A stretch of DNA of 29,521 nucleotides. It comes from Tannerellaceae bacterium. GTDB lineage: Bacteria; Bacteroidota; Bacteroidia; Bacteroidales; Tannerellaceae. Below, one piece after another: positions 17,601-25,823 of this stretch (positions are counted from its first letter, which is position 1; every line of letters begins with the position of its first letter). Location: contig JAITRC010000015.1 of assembly GCA_031288615.1 (NCBI GenBank), positions 1 through 29,521 on the forward strand. The letters are read 5' to 3'. Both the position numbers and the translations under genes were made by a program. Under the pieces are notes generated by a model. That model ran no database searches, had not been told where the DNA came from, and worked only from the letters and a program-made list of their open reading frames with translations.

Positions 17601-20600
17601 GATTCCATCACCTTCCTCGGCAAGGCCTTCCGGGTACCCCAATCCTTCTGGACCACCCGTGACCCACACCATAACCTCACCTCCATCGAGCCTTCGCTTA
17701 CCGCAAATTCCCAAATCTCCCCTTACCCCATCCTCTCTCTCCGGAATAACTGCTTCTTCAAGGCCGTCGACATTACTTTCCGTGGTGCTCGGGTCGCCCT
17801 CTCGCACCTACCCACCGAAATCTTCGGCGGAGGCGCTCTCTTTATCGGCGAGAACGCCGAAGCGGTACTACACTCCGTCTCTTTTGAAGACAACGTCGCC
17901 CTCGACTTCGAACAGGCTAACCGGTACGGAACGGCTGTGAATTTCAATCATGCACGTGGCGGTGCTATCTACCTGCGTAAGGGGGCTACCCTACGACTTA
18001 AAGACGTCTCCTTTACCCATAACGCCGCTCTCGACACCACCTTCCCCCTCGCTCCCAACTTACCTATCCCCCTCAGTAGGTATAACGCTGCCTACGGCGG
18101 TGCACTCTTTGTCGAGCCTGACGGCAACACCTCCATCGAAACCTCCGGATTCCTCTACTTCAACGGCAACCGGGCTATTCGACCCGCCCCCACTACTACC
18201 TCCACCCCTTACGCTTACGGCTATGGCGGTGCCATCGCCTTCGGCACCTCTGACGCCCAAGACGCCGTCACTTCAATCACCCCCCGTTTCGCCAATTCCT
18301 TCCCGCATGGCGACAGCCTCTCCATTTACAACAACCACGCCGACCATTGCCCCAATGTCTTCCCTTACGGCCCCACACATTCCTTCACCCTCTTACCCCC
18401 TGCTCACCCTAACCTTGCTCACATCGAAGCTTCCCTCCCCTACGGCTACACCTTTGACCTCCGCACCGATGACTACCTTACCCTCCATCACTCCGATCCG
18501 CTTCCCTCCGACGCCGCCTATATTATTGACTCCACCCGGATACACGCCCTTGTCGGTGACTCCCTCCATTATATTCCCGCTTTTGGCGACACCCTACACC
18601 TCTCTATCTTCAACGCCTCCGTCGACCTCACCTCTCTCCCGCAAGGCGCCTCACGCACCTCCACCGGCTTTGCACTTTCTGCTTCCGGACTTCGACCGCT
18701 TTCTGGCGAACGCAAGCGTTTCTTCTGGGAAGTCCTTGACCCCGAACTCCTCCTCACTTCTCCACGACTTCCTGACTCACAAGGAGGCAACATTGAGTTT
18801 ATGTCCGCCCTCAAAGCCGGCTCTGCCCGCATCAAGTTCACCTACCAAAGTTTTGTCGATACCCTCCTTGTCTCCATCTTGGCTCCCGCCGACCCACTTT
18901 CTTTGCCTCTCTCTTCCAACTTCTTCCCACTCCACCTCGACCCGCCCGCCTTCCAAAAACTTTCCCCCTTCCTCATTCAAGACCTCAGACCCGCCTCCAC
19001 TCCTGTCCTACCCACTCCTCCCATCGGATCCTCCACCAAGTCTGAGACACTTCGTGTCACCCTTGACAACGACGTCGCTTCACTCTATAGGCTCAGAACA
19101 CACGCTTCGGACTTCGCCTTCCACCTCGCCTTCCTGACGCCCTCCTCCAACGAAGCCGGCTACACCTACCAATACACCCTCCGCTTCTCCAATGGCACCG
19201 GCCATTACGACTTCACCTTATCCTCCTCCATCCCCAGAGAACACACCGATAACTACCTCACCCACCTCTATTTCCCGCCCGATGACTCTTGGCATCTCAT
19301 TGACATCCCCCTCAAAGACCACCCCGACCTCTGCCAGCTCTTCCCGCAACTGGGCTCCACCCTCCCCAAGGGCACGCCTATCTTGGCTATCTCTAATGCG
19401 GACGGTACACCCATCCCTGTGCTCGGTGTTGCCGATCACACCAAAAAAGCTAACTTTGCTGAACTATACTTTTACACCCCCGAAGCGACCCCCTCTAAGC
19501 TGGCTTTTGTGGCTTGCCCGCTGGATGGCGGGGCGCCTTCGGGGAGTGTAACCCCTTCTTACGACGGTGGCGCCGATGTCTCTTCTAACATCGGCAATGT
19601 CTCTCTCTTCTCTGTCAAGGCCGAGCCTACCGACCTCATCTTCCCGCTTTCTCCTTCCGCGCGATGGACGGCACAAGAGCTCATCTCCCGCTTCCATGTC
19701 GATACTTTCCCTGCCTACATGAGCGACCTCTCTTCTCCGGCACAAAATAAAAAACTCTACATCTCCCTTTCTGCCAGGAAGCCTTCGGACAAAATGGGAA
19801 CTATTCAGGATCTCTTCACCTTAAACGATTACGGAAAGCAGATCTCCCTCACCAACTACAACACCCCTTCCGCCACCTTCCCTTTCCCTTCCGACTCCGA
19901 CCCTCTCCACGCTGCCGGCTTCTTCCCGCTTTTCCTCGACCAAGCCTCTTTCAACTTCCTTAACCAACTCCCTGGTGAGGGTACCATCCTTGGCGACCTT
20001 CGACCCGACGACGTTCGTTTCTCCCTTGACCTCAATGACTTCACCAGCTACCTCCCCGCTGATCCTCGTAACGCCTTCGGCTTCACCCACCCCTTCCTTG
20101 CTTTCTCCTCGCCTCAACCCCTCGCCGCTCTCTCTTTCCACCGCACCTCAGACTATGCCGACCTTCCCATCTCCCTTCACCCCATCCACCAGCTTTCCGG
20201 CAACCGCGGTGCTTTGCACATCGCCTTCCGCTCTCCTCTCCCCGACGCCTCCTATTCCCTCACCTTCACCGTCGCCGATCCCGACGGCAATCTCCGCGAC
20301 ACCACCATTGCCTTCGGCAATCTCTTCGACGTCAACCACCGTTCTCCTTCCTTTGACTTCCTCCATGACGACGCTTGGCACGCCTATTCCCTACCCATCT
20401 CCTCCACCTTTGGTAATTTCTTCAAAGACGCCTTCCTCCCTACCGGGACACTAACCCCTTACCTCTCCATCGCCGCTCAAGGACTCCCCAACGCCATCCT
20501 CAACCTTGACGCCCTCTTCTTCTACAAACCCGACGTCCCCGATATCACAGGCATTAGCTTCTCCCTCACCTCCCAATCCGGTAGCGACATCCCTCTGAAC

Positions 20601-23600
20601 GGAGGAAGTGCCGTGGATCTACACGTCGGTGACATCGCCTTCTTGCATACCAAAACCCTCCCCGATTTCTCCTTCGCCCTTCTCTCCTTCGAAACTTCAC
20701 CTCTCGGTGCCGTGACCCCCTGTGACTTCGATCCCGTCTCCGGACGCATCTTCGCACATACACCCGGTTCTCTCATACTCTATTGCAAAGCCTCCGGTAA
20801 TGCCGATAATATCGAAGGCTTTATGAATACCTTGATAGTCAAGGTCTTACCTTACGACCCCTCCAAAAACGACTTCTTTATCGAAGCACTCAACGGCAAC
20901 CGACAGGCTTCGCCCTATTTCTCCGACTCCCTCACCCTCACCGCACGGCCTGACTTCCCCGACGGCGTGACTCTCCTTGAGCACCGCTGGTCGGCCAAGC
21001 CCACCCATGGCAACCTCTCCTCCAACCGACCCCTCACCTTCCGCAACCTCGACCCTCAAGGGCGCTCCGTCTCCCTTTACGGCTTCACCCCTGGTACTTC
21101 CCTCCAAGTCTGGGATTCTATCTTCTTCACCTACCAAAACGCCAACCTCGCCACCGTCCACGACGTCATCGTCGCCGGTCCTTTCCCCATCGACGTCCCG
21201 CAGCACGACGTCTCCCTACGCATCTCCTCCACCCTCACCGCTCCCACCTGGCCTGCCCTCTTCCCCTCCGCCCACTACCAAACCCCTTTCTACATCGCCC
21301 TCTCTTTCTCTCCACCCTCTTTCACCGACGAGGCCATTGCCGCCGGTTTCTCCTTCCAAACCAATGGCCTTGCTGACTGCATCCCTGATCCCGACGGAGA
21401 TCCTCTTGCTTTCCGCATCACCCCCACCGTCGGCGACACCCTTGTCTCTGTTTATGTAAACGAAACCCTCTTCTCCTTTAGCGTACCGCCCCTCCCCATT
21501 TCCTCCATTGACATCACCGACAACCAGGCCAACCAACAGGCTTTCCTCTCTTACGAAGACCAACTACCCCTCCGTGCTCGGACTATTCCTCTCGATGCCA
21601 ATCAGTTCGGCATCGCCTGGTCTGTCCTTCCGCAGGGCGCTGCCGCGCTCACCCCTATTCCCGGCATCCCCGGCGATTCTTGCCGACTACTGACCGTCCT
21701 CTCACGAGACTCCCTCATCCGCGTCATCGCCCGACCTCGCTACGCCACCTCTGACCAGGTCGCTGACACCTTCCGCATCAAGGTCGATTCTTTGCGCTTG
21801 GCCGCCGTGAATGCCTCCCAAACCTCCGGCTCTTCCCTCGCGCTTCCACACGATTCCATCCTTGAGTTCGCCTTCCACACCTCCCCCTTGTTCGCCACCA
21901 CACCCGCCCTCCAATGGACTTTATCCTCTGCTGCTGCCGAGTTCGTAGACGCCAATGGCCTCACCATTCCCGGCCTTTCCCTTTCCGACACCTACGTCCG
22001 TATTCGTGCCTCGAGGCCTATCCAAGCCAACCAATGGCTTTCCCTCACCGTCGCCGCGCCTGCTCCTCTTCCTCCTGCCACCCGACCCGCCTCAGCCTCC
22101 TTCAATCTCTTCGTCCCGCCCGTCCTCCCTGATTCCCTCCGACTTCTCGATGCCTCCGGCAGCACCGCCCTCGCCTCCATCCTCCCTGGCTCCACCTTCC
22201 GCCTCTCCGCCAACTTCTGGCCTCGCGATGTCTCTGACAAACGCCTCTCCTGGACTCATAACGCACCACAGGGCGTCCTCACACACCTCTCCTCACACCC
22301 ACTCGCCTCCGACACCGCCGCCTTCTTCGCCATCGCCGCCTCCACCCTGCCCACCACCTTCACCATCTCCGCCACCGCCCTCACTCCCAACCCCGACCTA
22401 CCCCTTTCCCAATCCCAAGCCGACTTCAACGTCTCCGTCCTCAACGTCCCCGTCTCGCAACTTTCCCTCTCTGCTTCTGCCCCCTCCGTCGAGATCTACA
22501 CCTCCCTCACCCTCGAGGCGCACCTCGCTCCGATCAATGCCTCCAATCCCTCCATCCTTTGGACTATCTCCGATCCCTCCATCGCCGCCTTCGTCGGCGA
22601 GACCCAAACCTCCACCCACTCCGATGGCTATCTCGTCTTCCGACGCACCCTCCAAACCTCCAAAACCGGTGCCTTCACCGTCTCCGTCTCAGCCCAAGAC
22701 CAACCCGGTTTCACCGCCTCTTCCCTCATCACCTGCACCTCCAGACCCTTCCGCTCCGTCTCCCTCCAATTCTCCGACGATGTCCCTTCACCTCAGATTC
22801 TCCCTTACGACCCCCAAGCCTCTCGTGGCATCCGTGCCGTCTTTGATCCTCCCGAGATCGGCAACCAATCCCTCGCCTGGAGACTTTCCCCTTCCATTTA
22901 CGCCTCTTTCCTCCCTCAGAACGGCGCTCCTGACAACCAGCGCAGGGTCGCTCCCCTCAGGGCTGGCGTCTCCTTCTATGTCATCATCATTTCCCCGCTG
23001 ACTCCCAAAGAAGACTCCATCCTCATCACCGTCCCACCCATCACTCCTCAACACATCATCCTCCACGATCAACGTGGCCCTCAACACTCTTCCATCACCC
23101 TCGACCACGGACAGACCGTCTCCCTTTCCGCCGAACTTTCCGCTGATTCACCTTTCCCCGTCACCCTCAACGAGGTTGACTGGACTATCGACCCACCCAC
23201 CGCCGCCGCTTTTCTCTCTACCTCCTCCCCACTTGAGCTCTCCCGCTCCGTCAGGCTCCACGCCTCCTCTGTCCCTTATATCCCCGTCACCGTCACCGCC
23301 TCCACCCGTGACGGCTCCAATCTCTCCGCTTCCTACACCATCCACACCACCTCCTACCCCCTCCAGCTCATCCTCCATGATGTCAGGCACCTCGACTCCG
23401 TCTCCATCTCCCTCCTCCCCCTCCAAGACGTCATCCTCACTGCCTCCATACTCGGTAATGCCGCCCCTTTCACCACCAAATCCATCTCCTGGGCTGTCGA
23501 TCCCCCCGACGCCGTCAAGTTCCTCGCCGCCTCTTCTCAAGAACAGGCCATCTCGCGTGTCGTCCGACTCGCCGAAGATGCCGATCCCGATGTCCCCATC

Positions 23601-23867
23601 GCCGTCTCTCTCTCACTCACTTCCAATGAAGGTGGCTCCCTTTCCGCTCAATACACCATCTTCCCCCTTGTCCCTACTCCGCCCACCTCCATCTTCCCCC
23701 CGCAACCAAATCCTGCACCCGCACGCACGACCCTCCTCTCCGCCTCCGGACGTGTCCTTGCTGCCTTCCCCTGCGCCCCTGATTTACGTGATTTACCCCC
23801 ACTACCCGCCGGCATCTACTTCCTTGTCTCCGATGCCGGCACCGCTATCAAGTTCCTTGTCCCTTAA
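14670..23867 (+). CDS. Giant secreted beta-helix / Ig-repeat surface protein with T9SS-type C-terminus (3065 aa)
   Basis: Start ATG at 14670, giving the signal peptide MTKILRLLLILILAASPVEA; the 92 codons upstream in frame lack a signal and overlap the divergent gene. Residues ~24-400 and ~524-1240 are right-handed parallel beta-helix regions. They have DGDTLLLKEGTYT-type openings and repeated GGAI/GGAL with FxxN motifs (TFRNNRALRGGAIYL, RFEQNSAQLGGAIFI), as in chlamydial Pmp proteins. Beta-sandwich modules at about 1457-1610 and 1814-1957 contain WHLIDIPLKD and LDALFFYKPD, like those in the divergent neighbour. From ~2270 to 3005 there are tandem Ig-like repeats of ~100 residues (VDWTIDPPTAAAFL..LSASYTI). 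The end (LLSASGRVLA..LPAGIYFLVSD..IKFLVP) resembles a T9SS sorting domain. The protein is extremely rich in Ser, Pro, Thr, Leu, Phe and Asp and poor in Lys, Glu, Gly and Met, following a C-rich coding strand. A surface adhesin or matrix role is inferred; no catalytic site was recognised. Confidence 0.82.
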   Translation: MTKILRLLLILILAASPVEARNLFISTYGSPTADGTNPALPTTLRNAIDNLEEDDHLFLQEGTYTTGEDGTPFIIKHGCHIIGGCDPYFSPKPQAFSTITKHADITVSRLFVVSKTHFGPPSLGEGNVIFRNITFLDATALYESEESPYYYHNYGAALYIDSAAVFLNKVTFRNNRALRGGAIYLGPGASLQLEEVAQDIRFEQNSAQLGGAIFIDTATYCSLRDVALLDNKASQAGGALFSLGGDISLRNATVENNSATVRGGAFAHHNGRLTLYASSVAHNSALQLGGAVYLSGNGDNPSTFIVDGASVFHDNFAGGLASNTPFAYGGALYAGVFGNDLDVPTATNINIDLRTASFYHNTASLISPLSGKTILDLSKGGAFFIEPGVKQVSLAAQDKLHILDNYTSIDDTFAFDLASNIFPVGAYSWQVAFSTANVPGKTPSRKQTHLVDFPKGQPISISKNPVFPPAENPEYLFDKLIVTSHILPAARIDTFIPIFDAYTLNPTSHFSVKLPPSFIETLLPNHICVAPDADDPNASGASWNDPLSLTLALDFAKDGDTLLLKEGTYTYIEQTNTFSIIDKSITLRGGFSGDGLSRSSNPANTIISANGQCRTLYIQSSPSRPTPINVTLQGLTLTQGSIDASPTIDTVWGGANLLISKAHVTLLDCRVTDGHTTFQRSVRETTGWQNRIYPFGAGISVIDNAKLSLGKVTISANVVVEQGSQFSSQEESNRWNEFRRHWPNYGPAIYFHLGTTFEALNPLDINIWDNLAISLIGGITDYLDYSSNNYFSNPSRVCNFGEPLFYPVVLDWYSFQPYFPRVYDEVANSEYSTGNSTTRGRTYSVPRGTPFRFQPAFPNGILRHPGRIFNDPRYLNAFAYTGDPDASGTAIDVPLLPGESSIRISANPAFRLTHFYALPKGVGVDLYIPTDYLSYADGSKPSLALPPNELFTKSLLHSADTVLFAPMPYQCSTPSSLDSITFLGKAFRVPQSFWTTRDPHHNLTSIEPSLTANSQISPYPILSLRNNCFFKAVDITFRGARVALSHLPTEIFGGGALFIGENAEAVLHSVSFEDNVALDFEQANRYGTAVNFNHARGGAIYLRKGATLRLKDVSFTHNAALDTTFPLAPNLPIPLSRYNAAYGGALFVEPDGNTSIETSGFLYFNGNRAIRPAPTTTSTPYAYGYGGAIAFGTSDAQDAVTSITPRFANSFPHGDSLSIYNNHADHCPNVFPYGPTHSFTLLPPAHPNLAHIEASLPYGYTFDLRTDDYLTLHHSDPLPSDAAYIIDSTRIHALVGDSLHYIPAFGDTLHLSIFNASVDLTSLPQGASRTSTGFALSASGLRPLSGERKRFFWEVLDPELLLTSPRLPDSQGGNIEFMSALKAGSARIKFTYQSFVDTLLVSILAPADPLSLPLSSNFFPLHLDPPAFQKLSPFLIQDLRPASTPVLPTPPIGSSTKSETLRVTLDNDVASLYRLRTHASDFAFHLAFLTPSSNEAGYTYQYTLRFSNGTGHYDFTLSSSIPREHTDNYLTHLYFPPDDSWHLIDIPLKDHPDLCQLFPQLGSTLPKGTPILAISNADGTPIPVLGVADHTKKANFAELYFYTPEATPSKLAFVACPLDGGAPSGSVTPSYDGGADVSSNIGNVSLFSVKAEPTDLIFPLSPSARWTAQELISRFHVDTFPAYMSDLSSPAQNKKLYISLSARKPSDKMGTIQDLFTLNDYGKQISLTNYNTPSATFPFPSDSDPLHAAGFFPLFLDQASFNFLNQLPGEGTILGDLRPDDVRFSLDLNDFTSYLPADPRNAFGFTHPFLAFSSPQPLAALSFHRTSDYADLPISLHPIHQLSGNRGALHIAFRSPLPDASYSLTFTVADPDGNLRDTTIAFGNLFDVNHRSPSFDFLHDDAWHAYSLPISSTFGNFFKDAFLPTGTLTPYLSIAAQGLPNAILNLDALFFYKPDVPDITGISFSLTSQSGSDIPLNGGSAVDLHVGDIAFLHTKTLPDFSFALLSFETSPLGAVTPCDFDPVSGRIFAHTPGSLILYCKASGNADNIEGFMNTLIVKVLPYDPSKNDFFIEALNGNRQASPYFSDSLTLTARPDFPDGVTLLEHRWSAKPTHGNLSSNRPLTFRNLDPQGRSVSLYGFTPGTSLQVWDSIFFTYQNANLATVHDVIVAGPFPIDVPQHDVSLRISSTLTAPTWPALFPSAHYQTPFYIALSFSPPSFTDEAIAAGFSFQTNGLADCIPDPDGDPLAFRITPTVGDTLVSVYVNETLFSFSVPPLPISSIDITDNQANQQAFLSYEDQLPLRARTIPLDANQFGIAWSVLPQGAAALTPIPGIPGDSCRLLTVLSRDSLIRVIARPRYATSDQVADTFRIKVDSLRLAAVNASQTSGSSLALPHDSILEFAFHTSPLFATTPALQWTLSSAAAEFVDANGLTIPGLSLSDTYVRIRASRPIQANQWLSLTVAAPAPLPPATRPASASFNLFVPPVLPDSLRLLDASGSTALASILPGSTFRLSANFWPRDVSDKRLSWTHNAPQGVLTHLSSHPLASDTAAFFAIAASTLPTTFTISATALTPNPDLPLSQSQADFNVSVLNVPVSQLSLSASAPSVEIYTSLTLEAHLAPINASNPSILWTISDPSIAAFVGETQTSTHSDGYLVFRRTLQTSKTGAFTVSVSAQDQPGFTASSLITCTSRPFRSVSLQFSDDVPSPQILPYDPQASRGIRAVFDPPEIGNQSLAWRLSPSIYASFLPQNGAPDNQRRVAPLRAGVSFYVIIISPLTPKEDSILITVPPITPQHIILHDQRGPQHSSITLDHGQTVSLSAELSADSPFPVTLNEVDWTIDPPTAAAFLSTSSPLELSRSVRLHASSVPYIPVTVTASTRDGSNLSASYTIHTTSYPLQLILHDVRHLDSVSISLLPLQDVILTASILGNAAPFTTKSISWAVDPPDAVKFLAASSQEQAISRVVRLAEDADPDVPIAVSLSLTSNEGGSLSAQYTIFPLVPTPPTSIFPPQPNPAPARTTLLSASGRVLAAFPCAPDLRDLPPLPAGIYFLVSDAGTAIKFLVP

Positions 23868-23876
23868 TCCCGCCCC

Positions 23877-25814
23877 TTAGAACCGCGCCAGGCTGCGCAC
23901 CTGATCCCCCTTTAGCATCCCCGCTACTCGCTTCCGCGACGACGACGCCTTCACCAACGGGTACGTGTAGCAGATATAGTTCCCTATGCACCGTGTCATC
24001 ACCCGGTCATCGTGACTCCCCACCCGTGCCTCCATCTTCCCCCCATTCAGCTCAAACACCTCAAACTCATCCAACGCCTCCTCGTTCCGCTCTATGTACC
24101 CGCCCTCGCGCAACAACTTCACCTGATGATTCACTATCAACGGCTTCGTGTTCGTATTCGTATGGAATCCCCACCGACGAGCATATCCCGACTTGATCTC
24201 TTGCGACGACGTCCTGCTATACAGGTTCGGGTAATAGCGCACGATCTCATCCAGTATCGACTCAAACGGGTTCCCCCCCAGCTTCTTACTCTCCGCCGTA
24301 TTACTCTCTATCACCAGCAGCCCATCCCAATACAGCTTCCCGATTTGCGCCGCCTTCCACGCCATCATATCCGGGTCTATATGACCATGCCATTCTGCCA
24401 CCACCTCCGGACGACCTTCACTCCCTTTCTCCAGCAGCTCCACCCTATCCAATACCAGTATGTCCGTCGGATCCGACTCTGACATCCGCCCACCTATATC
24501 CACCGTGATGATATACCTATCCCTGAAATTATCCTCATATCGACAGGGCATCGTCCATATCAATAGCTTGTTCTCTTGCGTCCCATCCTCTTCTCCTAAC
24601 TCCAGCGTCAGGTCTTGCAACGCCTCCGTCCCTGTCTCCGTCCTACCCCTTATATTCCCTTGCCACTCCGGCTCTCGGCATGTCCGTCTGCACTTCAACA
24701 GATCGCCTTGACTAAACACCTGGTTCCCTCCCGACTCAAACGCGTCCTCCCATTTACTCGGATATTCCGACCGCATCCGCCAATCCTCCATCCCCGGACT
24801 ACTCGCCTTCGCCCTATACCACTTGATCCCTTCCAACGAAGCCCCCAACTTCCATAGCTCCCACTCATACGGCAGCATCGTCGCAATAAACGGCTCATAC
24901 TCATCCTCCGACATCGCCTCACTATACTGCTCCGTCTCATACCACCCCACAAACACCGCCCGAAATTTCGTCCCCCCATGTAACGATGACTCCCACGTCT
25001 GCTGAAAGTAGCTCCCCGACCCTTTCCCCGTACTCTCCAACACCACCACCGTATCCGCCGCCTCTTGGATCGATCCCATCACCGACTGCACCACATCCTC
25101 CGGCCCTTTCTGTGACGTCTCTTGCCACAGACCCACCTCCGTCAGATGGGCCATCGATATATCCGAGCTTCTTATCGTATCCGGCTGCACCGACGAGCTT
25201 ATATAGATCGTGCTCTTTCGACCTGGTATTCGCTTGTGCTTTGACGAGCCTTCGAACGGTTTCAACTCCAGACCCTTCTCTTTCCCACTCGGGTAATTCT
25301 CCAATGCCGTCCGTACGATCGACAGTATATTCGTCGACTGTACCTCCGTCGTCCCACAGATCACGCTATTCCAATTCTCCTTGTGCATCAACTGGATCCA
25401 CAACATATACACCTGCACCACCGTCGAGCCCCCCCATTGACGCGCCTTCAGCAACACCACCCGTATGGGACGACCGTTCCGCCGCATCTCCTCCAACTCC
25501 TTCACCAACTTACGTTGCGCTTGATTCAGCTTGAACGGTATATCTTCCCCCTTCCCTTTGCCCCGTATCTTTATCCGCTTATACGCCCAGTACTCAAAGT
25601 CATGACGCATCCGCGCCTCCTCCATCTCCTCCTTCGTACAGCTTCCTTTCTCGTACTCCTCATACGTACTCATGAAATCTATCGGCAGACGCATCCCCCC
25701 ATCTACTTCTTTACGTGGCACGTAATCACCCCCTACGCCCGCCTCCGGATCATACGACGCGCGCAGCTTCGAGATCCGACGCTTATTCTCCGCTATAATG
25801 GACGATGACTCCAT
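23877..25814 (-). CDS. Phage-type terminase large subunit (TerL), isolated
   Basis: This 645-residue protein has both TerL domains. ATPase: variant Walker A LKARQWGGST (122-131, with Gly where the P-loop lysine normally stands, as in some TerL families), Walker B-like MAHLTEV (221-227, Asp replaced by Thr, Glu226 kept), and the coupling motif ESTGKGSGSYFQQTW (260-274, equal to ESTANG). RNase-H-like nuclease: Asp439 in IITVDIGG, Glu503 in LVIESN, and HDDRVM (601-606). These cut and pump DNA into phage capsids. No small terminase, portal, protease or capsid gene is in the window. The ATG at 25814 lies 9 bp after the SusC-like stop, preceded by AGGGGG, a clear ribosome binding site, so the two genes look like one transcript. 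Base composition matches its neighbours, arguing against very recent arrival. It converges with the 3065-aa gene, 9 bp apart. Confidence 0.85.
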   Translation of the reverse strand: MESSSIIAENKRRISKLRASYDPEAGVGGDYVPRKEVDGGMRLPIDFMSTYEEYEKGSCTKEEMEEARMRHDFEYWAYKRIKIRGKGKGEDIPFKLNQAQRKLVKELEEMRRNGRPIRVVLLKARQWGGSTVVQVYMLWIQLMHKENWNSVICGTTEVQSTNILSIVRTALENYPSGKEKGLELKPFEGSSKHKRIPGRKSTIYISSSVQPDTIRSSDISMAHLTEVGLWQETSQKGPEDVVQSVMGSIQEAADTVVVLESTGKGSGSYFQQTWESSLHGGTKFRAVFVGWYETEQYSEAMSEDEYEPFIATMLPYEWELWKLGASLEGIKWYRAKASSPGMEDWRMRSEYPSKWEDAFESGGNQVFSQGDLLKCRRTCREPEWQGNIRGRTETGTEALQDLTLELGEEDGTQENKLLIWTMPCRYEDNFRDRYIITVDIGGRMSESDPTDILVLDRVELLEKGSEGRPEVVAEWHGHIDPDMMAWKAAQIGKLYWDGLLVIESNTAESKKLGGNPFESILDEIVRYYPNLYSRTSSQEIKSGYARRWGFHTNTNTKPLIVNHQVKLLREGGYIERNEEALDEFEVFELNGGKMEARVGSHDDRVMTRCIGNYICYTYPLVKASSSRKRVAGMLKGDQVRSLARF

Positions 25815-25823
25815 TTTCCCCCT

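Noticed and set aside
17950..19137. 395-codon plus-strand open frame inside the giant gene
   Set aside because: It is out of frame with the 3065-aa protein, has no signal or domain, and is Pro/Ser/Thr repeats; the C-rich strand is simply poor in stop codons. The same applies to the frames at 21955-23001 and 23074-23880.
23877..25814. An intact prophage around the terminase
   Set aside because: Neighbours are a SusC-like receptor and a giant secreted protein; no portal, capsid, tail, lysis or integrase gene and no attachment repeats were seen.
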